From the NCBI RefSeq assembly GCF_000208745.1, contig NC_030859.1:3801136-3865135 (forward strand): a DNA stretch of 64,000 nt. The letters are read 5' to 3'. Origin of the DNA: Theobroma cacao (taxonomy: Eukaryota > Streptophyta > Magnoliopsida > Malvales > Malvaceae). The notes beneath the pieces are model-generated. The model worked only from the letters and a program-made list of their open reading frames with translations, ran no database searches and was not told the origin of the DNA. Made by a program: the position numbers and the translations under genes. The first letter of the stretch is position 1. Each line of letters opens with the position of its first letter. Of this stretch, positions 37,400-49,638 are shown in pieces.

Positions 37400-40160
37400 C
37401 AATTTGCCAAAAACCTATTCTAGTTGAAATGCTGTGTTGGCTTGACTTAGTTACCATTTTTTGGTAATCTGATGAAATTTGAACTTTTTTTGTTGATGTT
37501 AAAGTGAAACAAATGTAAAAAACATGAGAAGAGTAATTTTAACTTTTCCATAAGCAAAGATATATCCAGGAGCTGACCCTTTTCTCAAGTTTGGGCCTCG
37601 ACCTTAAACAACAATTTGCAGTTCTCTCAAATTCCTTCCCCCCTCTTCCTAGTTATGATAAAGTCTAATATCCTTTTAACTTCACTTATCTATTTATTTA
37701 GCATCCTTCTACATGACTAGCTTGGGGTTATGGATTTTCTCCTTATATTTACTAGTTTATTATTAACTGAATCTTTTTATTCCTTTATTGTATTTCTCTG
37801 CTTATATTAACTTTAAGCAATGCTTTAGCCCCTTTCTGTAGTAGTGGCTAGTTGCAATGATGCGATATGGATGCTTGGTTGTTTTGGAAGTAATGCTAAT
37901 TAGTTATGCAACCACTTTTATGTTAGGCAAACCTATGGTTGTAACCTGCCCTTCTGTGTCTACTCTAAAGATCAAATCCTATCAATACTTCAAGAGAGGT
38001 TCTTGGTAATTATTACATTCCACTTTTTTTTTTTTGGACTTCCTTCTAATTTCTTTTATGTGGTAACTTCATCTTATTGAGTTTTAATGACTTTGCTTTC
38101 TAATAGATACTTCCATATATTGTCTTTCAGCAATAAACATTACAACTTTATGCCAAAGTAAGTTATATGAGCTGACATTTTTTGTTGAAAACCTTTTCCC
38201 ATCTTCAATTGATCTACTATCAATAGCTATTGATAGCTTGAAATTTAACAGAAAGTCGCAGCTACCTTTGGAGGTATGCAGAAGGCTCTTTACGTTTGTA
38301 GGTTAGTGTTTCATTGTTGCTGCTGCGAACTTTACTATGGTCTCATGTATTCAATTGTTCAGTCTTTGACAAATTAGGCCTTATAAGTGACATTATAGCA
38401 TGTTATTAGTTAAAATTGATAACAGATGCAACAATTTAATGTTGTCTCAAAAAGGATTGTTCTGCATGTTTGATTGTGATAATTCAACATTGTAGATAGT
38501 TTGTTTCCTAATGAATAAGATCTTCTTGGCTTTGACTAGAGTAGTCACTTTAAATTATTGGCTAACATTCTTCAGTTTGTTCCAAAAATGTAATGGAAAT
38601 TCTAGAAGCAGAATTAAGAGAATGTGCAAGCAACCTGAGTTTGCCATTAGTGGAGGGGGAGTTCATTAGTTAGTAGATACCTCCGGCTCTTGAAATCTTC
38701 CAATCATAAGAAAATAATACTGTAAGTGGCGATTAATAGGTTAATGTTAACCTCGTCCAAACTTGAGCTTGTTATGTTAGTTTTACACATCTTACTTATG
38801 TATTATAGCATTTACAGTCGATTACACATTGTTTTAATGATATATTTCAAGTTAGGCTTGATCATATGGCTTTTGCATTGTCAAAGACATTCAGATCCCT
38901 TATAGTTGACATTATGCAGTCTTTTCCTCAACATTAAAAAGTTTGATCCTTAATATTAATTTCACTATTATAGTAATATCCTATTAATAATAAAACAGAC
39001 TGATAATTAATCTCAAAGTCAAGTCTCTGCTTCTACATCTTCTCCCATGCTATTATGTTTGATTGTAAATTATACTTTGCTCTGCAGTAAAATTTTTATG
39101 GTGGAAAGAAGGATACAATTGTTGGGGAGGTGTGTTTTTCCTCAATGCTTGCATTAATTAAAACATTTGACATAATTATTAGTTGCATAATTGATATGTA
39201 TAAGGTGTTACATTGGTGCAACTAAATAAATCTTATATTGACATTTGTAAATCAACATTGATACCACTAGTTGAAATTTTGGAATTCTCAAGCATGTGCA
39301 AAGTGCTAAATGACCAAGTAAGTAAAGTATATCTATTCTTAAGATTGAAATTAGTTCTCATAACCTAGCTTTAGGTGATGGCATTAATTATTTGACTTGA
39401 CCAAATATAAAAATGGATATTGACCTAATTCAATGTACAGGGTCTCTTCAACCTAGGCCAATCTCAAATTGATAAATCAAAGAGAGTAACACTACAGGTT
39501 GATGAAGCCGGCATCTCTTTTGCACTATAGGTACAAATTCGTCATTTGAGAAAGGTAGACAACATTTTATCTTCTTGAGTTTTAATTTGTTTCTTGTTGT
39601 TATCTATTTACTTGGAATAGGGAATTTGAAAAAGTTTTGTGCGTGCTTACAATGAGATTTAGGTTGTTGGACATCTATCTTATTTGTTGCCAAATAATGA
39701 AAGTTGATGTTAAAATCTATACCCAGAGTATCTAATTGCTTTAATATGTTGCTTTAAATTAGAGTATCTTATAATCTAATGTTCTTCTACTTTTCTTATT
39801 TTAGAATTAGCAAACTTGTTAGAACATCTTTTTTGCTAGAGCAAAAATTAGGATAAAGGAGCTTTCTTTATGTAAATTTTGAGATTGAATGTTGTAAAAT
39901 TTATTACTATATACTTCTGTAAAATTTATTGTAAAATCAAAGTTTGATGATCAATATATACTGAAGTTTGTTGTAAAATTTGCATGGTTTGTACTTTATA
40001 AGTTGCTATTGTTGCATATTAAAATATTGTATGTATTGTTATGTATACTCTTTAATTGCATTTTTTAAATGATGCCATAGGTTTTAGGATTGCAACCATA
40101 TGACATATGGTTGGATATTAATTCTGTTGCAAAATCATATAAAGAAGTGTAGCTAAACTT
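37400..40160 (+). other. Non-coding region with exon-like islands
   Basis: No long frame. Several short segments are bordered by AG and GT on the plus strand: 38251-38302 (KVAATFGGMQKALYV in one frame), 39088-39128 and 39441-39498 (GLFNLGQSQIDKSKRVTLQ). These may be decayed exons of a gene carried by the CACTA-like element. No family is recognised. Confidence 0.3.
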
Positions 40161-40169
40161 TTTCATACA

Positions 40170-40275
40170 TTGGTTAAGGTTACACTTTTTTTAAGTGCAA
40201 CCTTAACATAAGGTAGCAGATTTTTCACTTATGGCTGTAATTTTTTTGCAGCCACAAATAAAAAATGTTATAGTG
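40170..40275. repeat. Right subterminal inverted repeats of the CACTA-like element
   Basis: GGTTAAGGTTACACTT (40172-40187) opposes AAGTGCAACCTTAAC (40194-40208). GGCTGTAATTTTTTTGCAGCC (two inverted halves) follows at about 40234-40254, before the terminal ...AACATTTTTT/CACTATAACA end. Confidence 0.55.
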
Positions 40276-41014
40276 TATTAAGCTTAGCAATATAAGTTTG
40301 ATGAATATTAATATTTAATTTTATTTTTTTTAAAAAATATTAATATTTAAATTATTTAATACTATTAAAATTAAAAAATATTTTTAATGAAATCATTCAA
40401 TGCGATTAATATTTTTATTTATAAATTAAATAAATCTTTCTAATAATTATAACAAAAAATATTTTAATGATTGTCATTTGATAAATACATATTTATAAAT
40501 ATAAGTTTTGGATGTTTTACACAATGGATTAATATTGATATCTTTATAGTGTTATGATAAAAAAAATAATGAGTAGAATTTTTTTTTTTTGAAAATTAGA
40601 ACTTACTATGATTGAATGTTTTGGAAAATATCATGATCGAATGTTTCAATTTTCATTTCTATTTTTAATTTTAGTGTGAGAATAGACAACATTATTGTTT
40701 TATAATTAATTCTTATTTATCATTTTAATACTCAAATAACTTCAATAGTGATGATGGAAAATATTTTCTACATAAACATCTAAACGATTTTCGATAATTT
40801 ATCTAAATAATAAAAAATATTAAACTTTTTTTATAATTTTCGGTTATTAATATAGTCATATATAGATGCTAGTAACATTTCATAAAGAAAAAGTTGACCC
40901 CACTTGATTTTTTTCTATCTGGCAACTCAAACCTCCACCATACAAACACAAACGCCAAGAGCACAATATCCAGAGTCTTCCCAATGTGTCCACCCAGGTA
41001 AGATTGACAAATTC

Positions 41015-41020
41015 CACGTG
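41015..41020 (+). promoter_or_regulatory. G-box CACGTG upstream of LHCA1
   Basis: CACGTGG lies about 172 bp before the LHCA1 start, with CCAAT words nearby (41023, 41054) and an I-box-like TTATCC at 41102. G-boxes and I-boxes are usual in light-regulated photosynthesis genes. No clear TATA box is visible, as is common for photosystem genes. Confidence 0.6.
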
Positions 41021-41191
41021 GCCCAATGACACAACAATGGCTACCATTCCTTAGCCAATGACAATCCACTTTTAGATTCCCTCCAAATCCTACTACTACC
41101 TTTATCCGCTCTTTCTCTAAACCTTCATATTCTGAACTTTCTCTTCTTCTAGTTAGCTCCCCCAAACAAAAGTTTCTCCCCCAAAAAGACC

Positions 41192-42378
41192 ATGGCTGCC
41201 AACACACTCATGAGCTGTGGCATAGCCACCGCATTCCCTTCAGTCCTCTCCTCCTCCAAGTCCAAGTTCGCCGCCGCCGTGCAGTTGCCTGGTGTTGGTG
41301 CCAATGGTAGCCACCGTGTTAGCATGTCAGCTGACTGGATGCCTGGTCAGCCTAGGCCACCTTACCTTGATGGCTCAGCACCAGGGTAAGGTTTCAAAGT
41401 AGCTAAACTAGAATAATGGGTTTGTTTTGTACCTTTTAGATAAATGTTGAAAAAAGCTTTGTTTTGTGTTTTTCAGTGACTTTGGATTTGACCCACTAAG
41501 GCTCGGTGAGGTCCCAGAGAACCTTGAGAGGTACAAGGAGTCTGAGTTGATTCACTGCAGATGGGCTATGCTTGCTGTTGTAAGTTGATTTTTCACTCTT
41601 AAATCTGTAATTTTCCTGTTTGACACTTTCAGTTTTTAATGTACAACTGTTGAAATGTGAATTTTCTATGGTATAGAATTACACTATGATATGCGATTTT
41701 GTTAATTTTTTGAGCAAGCATTCATGAAAAATAGGTAACCTAGCTCTATGATAATAAAAGAGAGGCATGCTCATCTTGGCTTACTTGAAGCTTTAGCTCA
41801 ATTCTGATGAGTGTAAACTTTGCAGCCTGGTATCTTGGTACCAGAGGCTTTGGGGTATGGAAACTGGGTAAAGGCTCAAGAATGGGCGGCAATTCCTGGT
41901 GGACAAGCCACTTACTTGGGCAACCCTGTTCCATGGGGTACCCTCCCTATCATCTTGGTCATCGAATTCTTCGCCATCGCCTTCGTTGAGCACCAACGCA
42001 GCATGGAGAAGGACACCGAGAGGAAGAAATACCCTGGTGGTGCTTTTGATCCCTTGGGATACTCCAAGGACCCCAAAAAGTTCGAGGAATACAAGGTCAA
42101 AGAGATCAAGAATGGTAAAGAAAAACCCCTCACACTCTATGCCCTTAGGCATTTCCATTCTTCTTGTGTCACAAGTCATTTGAAAGTTTTCTAATTTGAT
42201 AAATTTATGATTGATTTGTTGTCTAGGTCGCCTTGCATTGTTGGCATTCGTGGGATTCTGTGTTCAACAATCAGCTAGACCTGGCACTGGACCACTGGAG
42301 AACTTGGCAACTCACTTAGCTGATCCATGGCACAACAACATTGGAGAAATCATCATCCCCAGATCAATCTCACCTTGA
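41192..42378 (+). CDS. LHCA1: LHCA1, photosystem I chlorophyll a/b-binding antenna protein
   Basis: Exons 41192-41385, 41477-41579, 41826-42114 and 42227-42378 join in phase (all introns GT-AG) to give 245 residues. The start [15 protein letters not shown] opens a Ser/Ala-rich chloroplast transit peptide of roughly 40-45 residues. LHC signatures are [10 protein letters not shown], then helix B with [20 protein letters not shown], whose Glu and Arg form the inter-helix ion pair and bind chlorophyll. Helix C contains [14 protein letters not shown], and helix A contains [18 protein letters not shown]. The [12 protein letters not shown] variant is typical of LHCA1 rather than LHCB. The protein forms a dimer with LHCA4 at the PSI core in thylakoids. 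A fragment of exon 2 exists at 17866-17990. Confidence 0.97.
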
Positions 42379-42730
42379 TGAGGGAATACCCATTTTGTAA
42401 AACTCCATGTAATCATCTGTAATATTGAATCAGAATTCCATGACTTTTGGTCTGCGTAATTAGGCTTTTTACAGGTTTCATTTCATGTGACCTTTAGCTA
42501 GAACACCTCAAATATTGTGAACATTATCAATATATATTACTTAAATTATCAACTCAAAATTTAGTCTAAACAGTCTTGATGGTGAAAGGGTATAAGAAAG
42601 GATTCTATACCAATAAATGAAAGGAAGAAAATAAACAAGAGAGGAAGAAACAAAGTAAACAAGGAGTAGGAAAGCTTTTATTATTATTATTTTTTCTGTA
42701 AATATGTCAATAAGTTGTCATTTGTCAGTT

Positions 42731-43000
42731 TCAAGGTAATGTCGATGCTGATGCAGCTGGTGGGGTGTGGTAGCAAACACAAATGGTTCCCCCAAAAATT
42801 GTAGGGTCCTTCTCACATGCAGATCTGATTAGCCTGCTCCCATAGGCAGCACTGCACTTGTTCTGACAATCAGGCTGGGAACACTCTATCACGATCTCAA
42901 CAGCTTCTGCTGGGATTGGTGCTGCAGCCATGAGTGTCATGATTACCAAAGCTAAAACAATAGCCATTGACACCATTTTTTTACCCCTCATCAGCTCCAT
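42731..43000 (-). CDS. Small secreted defensin-like cysteine-rich peptide
   Basis: Single exon, 89 residues. The N-terminus has a basic stretch then a hydrophobic core (about residues 9-27), a good signal peptide with cleavage near Ala31-Ala33. The mature part has six cysteines at 40, 45, 49, 62, 74 and 76. The spacing is C-x4-C-x3-C-x12-C-x11-C-x-C, where CxxxC and CxC are the marks of a cysteine-stabilised alpha-beta (defensin-like) fold. A TATA box (minus, 43092-43099) sits about 92 bp before the ATG. Members act in defence or cell signalling; the target is unknown. The first possible Met (MELMRGKK) was chosen; Met9 could serve instead. Assignment to the DEFL superfamily is by cysteine pattern only. 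Confidence 0.82.
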   Translation of the reverse strand: MELMRGKKMVSMAIVLALVIMTLMAAAPIPAEAVEIVIECSQPDCQNKCSAAYGSRLIRSACEKDPTIFGGTICVCYHTPPAASASTLP

Positions 43001-43091
43001 CTATATCTTTCTCCTCAAGTTTGCTCTTTCCTCTGAATTTTGTAGTGATAATTAAGAAAATGTAATGACTTTGAGTGACCCCAGACTATGG

Positions 43092-43099
43092 TATTTATA
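43092..43099 (-). promoter_or_regulatory. TATA box of the defensin-like gene
   Basis: TATAAATA on the minus strand, about 92 bp before the start codon, leaving room for a ~60-bp leader. Confidence 0.65.
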
Positions 43100-43276
43100 G
43101 AGTTAATTTGGAGGTTGTGGGCCCTCTGGCTTCATCAAGTTTTGGTTAGTAAATCCGGTGATTAAATACTTTCCTTTTCCAAAAAGTTGTTCCTATGTTT
43201 AGCTTTGATCCATTAATAGAGGGTAGGATTTTGGAGTTATTGCCTTTCCTTATAACGAATCCGAACGTTAAATTAA

Positions 43277-43299
43277 ATATATATATATATATATATATA
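43277..43299. repeat. (TA)n microsatellite
   Basis: About 11 TA units upstream of the defensin-like gene. The rest of 43300-44029 is AT-rich with no gene seen. Confidence 0.85.
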
Positions 43300-44029
43300 G
43301 TTGGGAAAATATTTATTAGAGTTTTGTACATTATTAATATTATGATAAAATGTATTAATTAGCGGTAATTAATTACAAACAAGGTGTCACGAATCCCAAA
43401 TCAGATAGATGAATCTTGAATATAAAAACATGAAACTTTCACCCTCTAACAAGCATGTTTTTTGAGTTGAAAACGTAAGTCCGTGATTTATAAATTTACT
43501 TAAACTTTATTTTCTCACATCTTTAAGAGTATAAACATGGATCTTTTATCACTTATCAAGCATGTCTTTTAGGTTGGAAATATTGGCTCGTGATTTATAG
43601 ACTTACTTAAATTCGATTTTCAGAGTTTAAGGTTGCACGAGATTGAGTTTAAATTCCAACGCGTGACACAAAAGATCAACTCTCAATTTTATATACTAAT
43701 TAATAGAAAAATTGATAAATTTCAACATTAGTCTACTCCAACAATTATGTGATTCGGTTCTTTAATCAAGATATTTGATTTCATATGATAATTAATTTAA
43801 ATAGATAAATTTATATTTAAAATTATGATATTCGAGTTTCGGGTTTAAAGTTTAAGGTTTAAGCCGCGCACCGTATGGGGTTAAATCTAGTTATAGATAA
43901 TAAACATGCATGGAGTCAAATACAAAATCAATTGGGCATGTTGGAAAATATATTTGTGTTACAACCCAAATTGCTTGTCTAAACTTCTATTCTGTCTCTC
44001 AATACAGTAAATGTAAAGGCCTCTCTGCT

Positions 44030-46401
44030 CTATATGGGTGTACAGACCACTAACAAAAGCATTGTCAGGACTGAAAAGAGTGTGATGACTAGAGAATTCT
44101 GACCACATGAAGATGATTGAGAGGCCACATCTGTTATAAAGACATAAACATCAAAAGCTAATTAATCAAGCATCAATTCATGTATAAAAGAGATAAAGCT
44201 ATCTCATAAATTTGGATTTCTGTTTTTTGAAAGAAGAATGTCTACCTGAGACTGGATTTTCAGTAGATGGAGCAGCTTGGTTGTTTGGGGTATATAGTCG
44301 CAGTATGCTTTGTGAAATTGTTGCTGACATCCCAAGGTAAGACCTTGTCAGCTTCTTGACCACAGCTATCTCTTGTGTACTGCAAAAGGAGCTTAAATTT
44401 CTTCAGATAGCAGTGGAAAGTTTCTGTAACACAAACAGGATGAAATTGTGGAGGAAATCTAGAATCCTGCTTAGGGTACTAAGTATATGTTACCTTGGAC
44501 TTATCAGGGGACTGGCACCATATTTTGCTGTTTGGAGAGCTTCCACTGAGGTAGCATTGGTCAATGTTTGCAATATGAACAGTCTCTCTTTATTTGGGAG
44601 AGAATTGCTTGCCATTATCACATTTGCAGGAACAGCTCCAAATCTGATCAACACAAACATTTACCAATTTGGAATCATTATTCTTGCTGAGAATGAAAGT
44701 GCAGAAAATGGAGAAGGTAAACAAAGTTGATGTTGAAAGACTTACGAGCAAGAACCAGGGTAATCATTGATTTCTCTGCAACCACCATCAGGACAAAGAT
44801 ACCTGAATTGCAGAAAGAAAGAAGAAACATCTTCAAGTTAAGTAATTAACAGGAAAGAGAACATGAAACATTGTTAAAATCCAAGCAGCATATACCTACA
44901 TGAAGTCCCTAACCGATTTGCCTGACCAGGACTGATTATGAGGCCCCTCCATAGAATATAGCAAAACAGTATCTGCTTTCAGGAATGCTATATCACCAAG
45001 TTCCTCCACCAAACACCTGAAGGCTCCAGGGTCTCTGGAGTACGGGCTATTCAAATGGCAGGAGCCATTTTCATTTCCACATCCACTGCAAATACCAGTT
45101 CCTTCAAACTCAGAAGGAGCACAAATCTTTGAGAAAAAACCCGTTGCGATTTCGCGGTCATTCATCCTTTGAGAATCAAGTGATTCTTTTATATGGTTGA
45201 TGGGATAGTTCCAACCAGCAGCTGTGGAGTAACCTCCATGGCAAGATTTGTGCCCCTCAAAGTCCATTAAACTGATTCCTTTGTTTCCCTGGCAAGCTTT
45301 TCTATTGACAACAGCAACAGCTTGATAGCTTCTAGCATGGTCACAGTAAACTTCATTTGCAATGGCTTTCATTGAGTAGTTTATGAATGCAGTATAAGCC
45401 ACCCCTGCTTCCAAGTTTATCAAATCTGCTTCCCCTCTTTTGATTGACTCCAAACACTCTTGAGCTGTCTCCTTTTGAATACTATGAAGAAAGCAGATAA
45501 AAGAGCATTCAGAAAATAAAAAATAAACACAAATTCACTCTTTCCAACAAGATTAATCTAATCTTAGTACTTTGAAATGTTCAACAAGATCCTTAGATCA
45601 AACTGCATGAATGCATTAACCTTCAAATTTTGCTAAACTTATTATGATATGATTAGGCACCTTAATACCAATTAGATAACTATCTTTGGATTAAACTAAT
45701 TCATTAATTATCAGCTTATTTACCATTTTCATTATTTTCTATTATGTCAAGTGCAGGCTTTTGTAAGTTAATTAAGAAATGACCTTAATCCTCAATCGAC
45801 CTTTTAGTTTCTATCATTAACATGTAAATGCACAAAGTTGCTAATAGAAAACAAAAATTACCACTTCCACGTGTATCCATTCGATTGGTCCAATCCTCTG
45901 ACCAGCAGCTGACAGTCCTCATACTCTTCTCTCACAGTGCACCACCTCACCATCTGCTCTCCCGCCTCTTCCACCTCCTGACTACTAGGATCAATCCCTT
46001 TAAAACTCTCACTTCCCTCCATCTCTGGCGCCGGAGCCACATCCGCTTCTCGACCCTTCTCAGCCGTCATAGGCGCAGGCGCAAGAGAAGGAGGTAATGA
46101 CAGTGCTGGTGACGGTGGAGAAAGATCACTAGCTGTCGCCAGAGTCCCACCAGAATCTGGAGCCAAAGTATGGGAAGAAGCTGACCCTGGTGCCAAAGAG
46201 GAAGAAAAACTTGGCGCCGGAGATGGCTCAAAACCTGAAAAAAAAAAAAAAGAAAGCAAAATAACAATAATAACAATTCAGGGTCGACTTAACAACTTTC
46301 TCTCCTACTAAAAATTCCCTCAAATGCAACATACCATGGATAGGGGAGAGCAACAAGAGGAAGAGAAGCAGGGAGATGGAAAGGAAGGTTGAGATCTCCA
46401 T
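44030..46401 (-). CDS. GPI-anchored transferrin-like protein with Pro/Ala/Ser-rich N-terminal segment
   Basis: Exons (minus) 46401-46335, 46234-45862, 45481-44900, 44802-44746, 44643-44494, 44379-44246 and 44130-44030 join in phase to 487 residues. Residues 1-22 form a signal peptide. About 23-95 is rich in PSPAPS, PPSPA and SLAPAP motifs, like arabinogalactan-type glycomodules. A single transferrin lobe starts at about 117 (MVRWCTVREE). It includes ADLINLEAG (166-173), YQAVAVVN (199-206), SCHGGYSTAAGW (226-237) and GAFRCL (299-304). The C-terminal ~25 residues are hydrophobic (LVITLFSVLTMLLLVV) after a small-residue site, a typical GPI signal. Transferrin lobes bind ferric iron with carbonate, but several canonical ligands look changed here (see findings). 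It is probably at the outer plasma membrane or cell wall. Confidence 0.88.
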
Positions 46402-49400
46402 TTGGTGAAGAGAATGGAGACTGCATCATGGGTTGTAGGGAAGGTTCATTACTTTTCTTATGTGTTTGGAGGACTTTAGGTAACGTTAAGACGAAGGAGT
46501 TGAAAACGAAAGATGGGTTGCTCCATTGTTATTTCTTATTCTTTACTAAATTCTTCTTCTTTGTTTGTTAGGGGGCTTGCTTTGGATCTCGACTTTGGAG
46601 GGTGACGAGTAATGCAAGCAAAGGGTTCCATGTTTTTCAGCATCTCATTTTGATAGTGATTGCTTATTTGCTTAATATTAAGTAAAACTCGTAAAGGTAA
46701 GGTTTAGCTTTATATATATGTGTGTGTACTTTTGATTTGAATTACTTTTTATTTTTTTAATTAAAAAAGGCAAATTTCAACTTTTTTTTAATGAGAGAAT
46801 ATAAGCGTTAATTATTAAATTAAACGTTCGAATATGTTGTTTTTTTATTTTTTATATATTTTTTTTGTGTATTTGGATTAGAATACATACACAAAAATTT
46901 TAGAGAAAATGTAAAAAAATTAATAATAATATAAGAATTGAGTGTTTCATGTTGAATCTATGTTAAAGATCTCTAATATTTGAATGTAAAGTTTGAGCCA
47001 AATAATTTAAGAATAATATCTAATTTTATTTAAGAATTAGGATAAATTCCAAATTTAACAAATCCAAGTAAAGTATCGGAATTGCATAACAATTATAATA
47101 ACAATAATAATGGAAAGACATAACACTTGAGAAAATTTCTAAACTATTTAAAAAAATTAAAATAAATTTTTATTCTTCTATTGCGTTCAATTAAGCACAG
47201 TCACTTTTATTTTGAAATAAATAAACTCTTATAATTAACGGTTACATATCAACATGTTATATCAACGTTATGTGACATGTAATAAGTGGCAGAGTTAAAG
47301 ATTTTAAGTTTGAGAGGGTGAAAATAAAATATTTAATATTTGAAGAGAAGAAATTATAAAATCTTTAAAAAAATAAAAGTAAAATTTAAAAATAAAACAA
47401 TGAAAAAAATATAATTTTTGAAATTTTAAGGGGCGGGGCCCCTACTAACCCCCCCTTCACCTCTGCATATAATAATATATGACAAAAATTGTATTTGGTT
47501 CAAAATAAAAATATAAAAGTTTGATTGAACAAAATTAAAAATAAAGATTTATTTAAATTTTTTTTAAATAATTTATAAAGTTTTTAAGAAATATATGATT
47601 TTTCATTTAACTTTGGAGAGAGAATAAGCTCAAGATCCCATAGCTTTATTGCAATAGAAATGAAAAGATAGCTTAACTTCAACATTCTTCCCTTCAAATC
47701 ACTTAGACATAATATTTCAATCTCCTACTAATTAATCAACCCTACAATTTAATTATCACTAATTTCCAAGCAATGACAACTGTATGAAACTCAAACAAAT
47801 TAAAAAAAAAAAAGAAAAAAAATCCCTATACCTCAATCTCATGTGACTATGGGGCCAAGGATGCACATGCAAGGACCATAGGATTATTAATTCAATAAAA
47901 AATAAACAAAAGAACAATATTTATAAGCTTTCTTTATTAATAATCACCAAATGATGTGCCTTATGTCTCCATTGACTAAATCTATGATTAATTTGATGCA
48001 CTCTTACAATTAACGAGACATAATCACTTTGATGCATTTACAAATCTGTCAGTTGAACTTGTTGTACAAAATTTTTCCAACCAGGTACGGATCAAAGTAC
48101 TATCACCCTGATTTGTAAGGAACAACATTTTGTTTTTCTATTCAATTTACAACTAGTTCTTCAGGTATCCATTAAAGCAGGTTAAGTTGCTTTATTTTGT
48201 TCTTGTCATGAATTTACACAGGTAAATACCATTATGGGTTCAAAATTGCCATTTTCTATGAGGAATGGAGACATAATGGAGCAAAATTTTGATGAATTCA
48301 ATAGCAGGGCATTGTAAAGAGAGAAACCTGATCCCTTTGAACTATCAAATCTTTGGAAGATCTGAAGTTATCTTCAGACAAAGTCATTAAAGTTATAATT
48401 TTAATGTAAAATCTTGGATTATATGCTAGCATTTCCTTGGGATTGGCATGTAAAGGAACAGGAAGTTAGGAAGCAGCTTTACAACACCCCATGTTCCGAA
48501 TTCATTTTCTGTATACTAGTTTCTCCTTATTGACCAAATTATGAAACTCTTTCTAATGTCTTAATTCCTCTTGCTGTTTGGTTAGGAGCAAATTGCTTCT
48601 GATAACATTTCTTAAATGATTGATTCTTGTCTGGGTGTAGATGGAGCACAAAATCTACCAAGACAAGATACCGAGATGATATAATTGTGTTTCAATTTAT
48701 TTAGTCTGCAAAACCAGAATCAAGTGGGCCTACATTAGCCGGTGTTATCTCCCATGCATACAACCTGTTCTGTTCAAGCTTTCTGTCATGCTCTTCCCAT
48801 ATGCTTAACTTCCATCAATCTAGAGTTTTCCTGGATTACCTCATGGAAAGCAAAAAATAGCTAAAGTAAATCCTTCTATGCACTTCTTACCAGGTTGCCA
48901 TTTTTAACAGTAACAGGAACAAAATTAAGCTTTTGGGTCATTCTAGGTTCATGTTTCTGGAAAGGGTCCATGCCAAATTCTTACTTTGTTTTTACCAAAT
49001 GTCCCCAGGAGGAGCATTGTGGATTGAACTTTTGACAGACTTATACTGTAAGAATTTGCAGTTGAGTGCATCTATGGTTTCTTCTACTCCCTTTTGATTT
49101 CCAATCAAACTTACATCATGGTGTCACTTTGTTTTTCATGTGCAGGATATCTGTTTTGTGTTTTTCAAGATACACAAGAAGTAAGTCAAACAAAAAGTCA
49201 TTAGAGTGCACAATCTGCAATTCAATTATTAGGAGAGTAGCTTTTTGCAGTAATGATTTTAGGTTGAGATTCTTGAGGATGTAATTTCAGAATCTGGTTT
49301 AGAGAAACTTCATTACATCAACCTGAAAGATGAAATTTGATGAATCATTTAGCAAATTATACAGTTCAAGCAAATGATGCAAGCTTCTGTAAACTTGGAT

Positions 49401-49638
49401 GAACTTACATATCATGATTCTGATGCTTAGATATCATTAAAAAATCCGAGAAACCATAAACTAGAAAAGAAAATGTTAAACCAGTTACCAGTGAGACAGC
49501 TGGCCCAATGAATTTTAAATTTCAGTTAAACATTGAATTAACAACTTCCCATAAGTCAAACTGTTCCAAGTTTTGACTTATAACTAACTGTCTGAAATCT
49601 GAATCTCACTCACTTTCCCAAAAAACCAGTAAATAAAG
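46402..49638. other. Intergenic region between transferrin-like and CCR2-type genes
   Basis: It holds the divergent upstream regions of both genes and one inverted-repeat element (47160-47570). From about 47600 to 49560 no frame or RNA gene is recognised. Confidence 0.5.
47160..47570. mobile_element. Inverted-repeat element related to 15971-16335
   Basis: The left arm (about 47180-47260, GTTCAATTAAGC ... TTTTATTTTGAA) and right arm (about 47490-47560) are imperfect reverse complements. The left arm and its ACATGTTATATCAACGTTATGTGACATG interior match the 15971-16335 family. A GGGGCGGGGCCCC block at 47430-47445 may belong to a second insertion inside it. Confidence 0.45.

Larger units (their letters stand above)
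18250..40275. mobile_element. Putative ~22-kb CACTA (En/Spm) transposon hosting a nested retrotransposon
   Basis: The left end reads CACTACAACATTTT at 18250-18263. The right end, read on the minus strand from 40275, is CACTATAACATTTT, a 13/14 match. Both are immediately flanked by TAT (18247-18249 and 40276-40278), the 3-bp duplication expected of CACTA elements. The right subterminal region has inverted GGTTAAGGTTACACTT / AAGTGCAACCTTAAC words, as CACTA elements do. No transposase frame survives, and most of the length is an Ogre-type retrotransposon. An alternative is that the two ends come from different elements and the shared TAT is chance (1/64). Confidence 0.5.

Noticed and set aside
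41793..42179. A 128-codon antisense frame over LHCA1
   Set aside because: It is a shadow of LHCA1 exon 3, whose sense frame is clearly the conserved one.
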